Virus record (IMG/VR): IMGVR_UViG_3300037502_000112
Span: 1 to 20,880 of that record
Direction: 5' to 3' (one strand)
From: a virus
Length of the DNA: 20,880 nt
Shown here: in pieces, positions 20,808 to 20,880 of the stretch
Layout: the number at the start of each line of letters is the position of its first letter
Position numbering within the stretch: position 1 is the first letter of the stretch
Position numbers and translations under genes: made by a program
Notes under the pieces: generated by a model
Told to the model about the DNA's origin: nothing
The model's database searches: none
What the model saw: the letters and a program-made list of their open reading frames with translations, nothing else

Positions 20808-20880
20808 TCGGAAGCGCTCTTAGCCGTCTGGACACGGCAGAAAAGCTCAGCATCCCCCAGCTACAGCAGGCCATTCAGTC
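20804..20880 (+). CDS. 5' end of a probable large structural protein (partial)
   Basis: ATG 20804 overlaps the TGA of the previous gene (ATGA), and the frame stays open to the right edge. The 25 visible residues (MIGSALSRLDTAEKLSIPQL, then QQAIQ) have a helical, amphipathic look. I recall similar starts (KLSIPQLQQAIQ) on long phage structural proteins that follow ejection-type genes. Whether it is the large ejection protein or a tape measure cannot be judged here. Confidence 0.65.
   Translation, partial: MIGSALSRLDTAEKLSIPQLQQAIQ

Overview
The window is 20.9 kb of a tailed bacteriophage (Caudoviricetes) or a prophage of that type. Every gene I can support is on the + strand, and intergenic DNA is almost absent: the longest gap is about 55 nt. 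It covers part of the late structural and lysis region. No terminase, portal, capsid, replication, integrase, tRNA or CRISPR feature is visible. Recognised parts suggest a short-tailed (podovirus-like) particle: a head-tail adaptor, a nozzle-type protein, and ejection/internal-virion-like proteins, with no tail tube, sheath or tape-measure gene. The large gene that starts at the right edge is cut, so this is not proven. A Gram-negative aquatic host is a guess. It rests on family resemblance to proteins common in marine and freshwater phages, and on an M15 endopeptidase with no cell-wall-binding domain.

Layout, left to right. 1-2541: the tail of an unknown gene, a head-tail adaptor, then two small beta-rich virion-like proteins on either side of an MptE/Maf-like (DUF115) enzyme. 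2558-8500: three repetitive fibre/adhesin genes. These are a protein of 13 repeats of about 22 residues, a tail fibre with an internal duplication, and a 1123-residue protein made of four tandem glycine-rich domains like phage tip adhesins. 8511-10326: four small genes, two of which are different 2-oxoglutarate/Fe(II) oxygenases. 10330-12283: a second tail fibre ending in an S74 self-cleaving chaperone, plus a small partner. 12299-13859: a lysis cassette of three membrane proteins and an M15 endopeptidase. 13862-16989: the nozzle-like protein and a fibre-like protein with a period-5 aromatic repeat and a C1q-like domain. 17045-20880: Gly/Ala/Gln-rich proteins that look like internal virion or ejection proteins, including a GNAT-fold protein, and the start of a further gene.

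How the genes fit together (inference). The adaptor, nozzle and ejection proteins would form the DNA delivery path, and the order adaptor - nozzle - GNAT-like - ejection proteins recalls T7 genes 11-12-13-14-15/16. Here a block of about 13 kb with fibres, modifying enzymes and lysis genes sits between adaptor and nozzle. Most junctions are 1-8 nt overlaps (ATGA, GTGA, TAATG), so translation is probably coupled along one long late transcript. The most unusual content is the concentration of adhesin architectures next to three enzymes (one MptE/Maf-like, two 2OG oxygenases) that could modify either virion proteins or host molecules.
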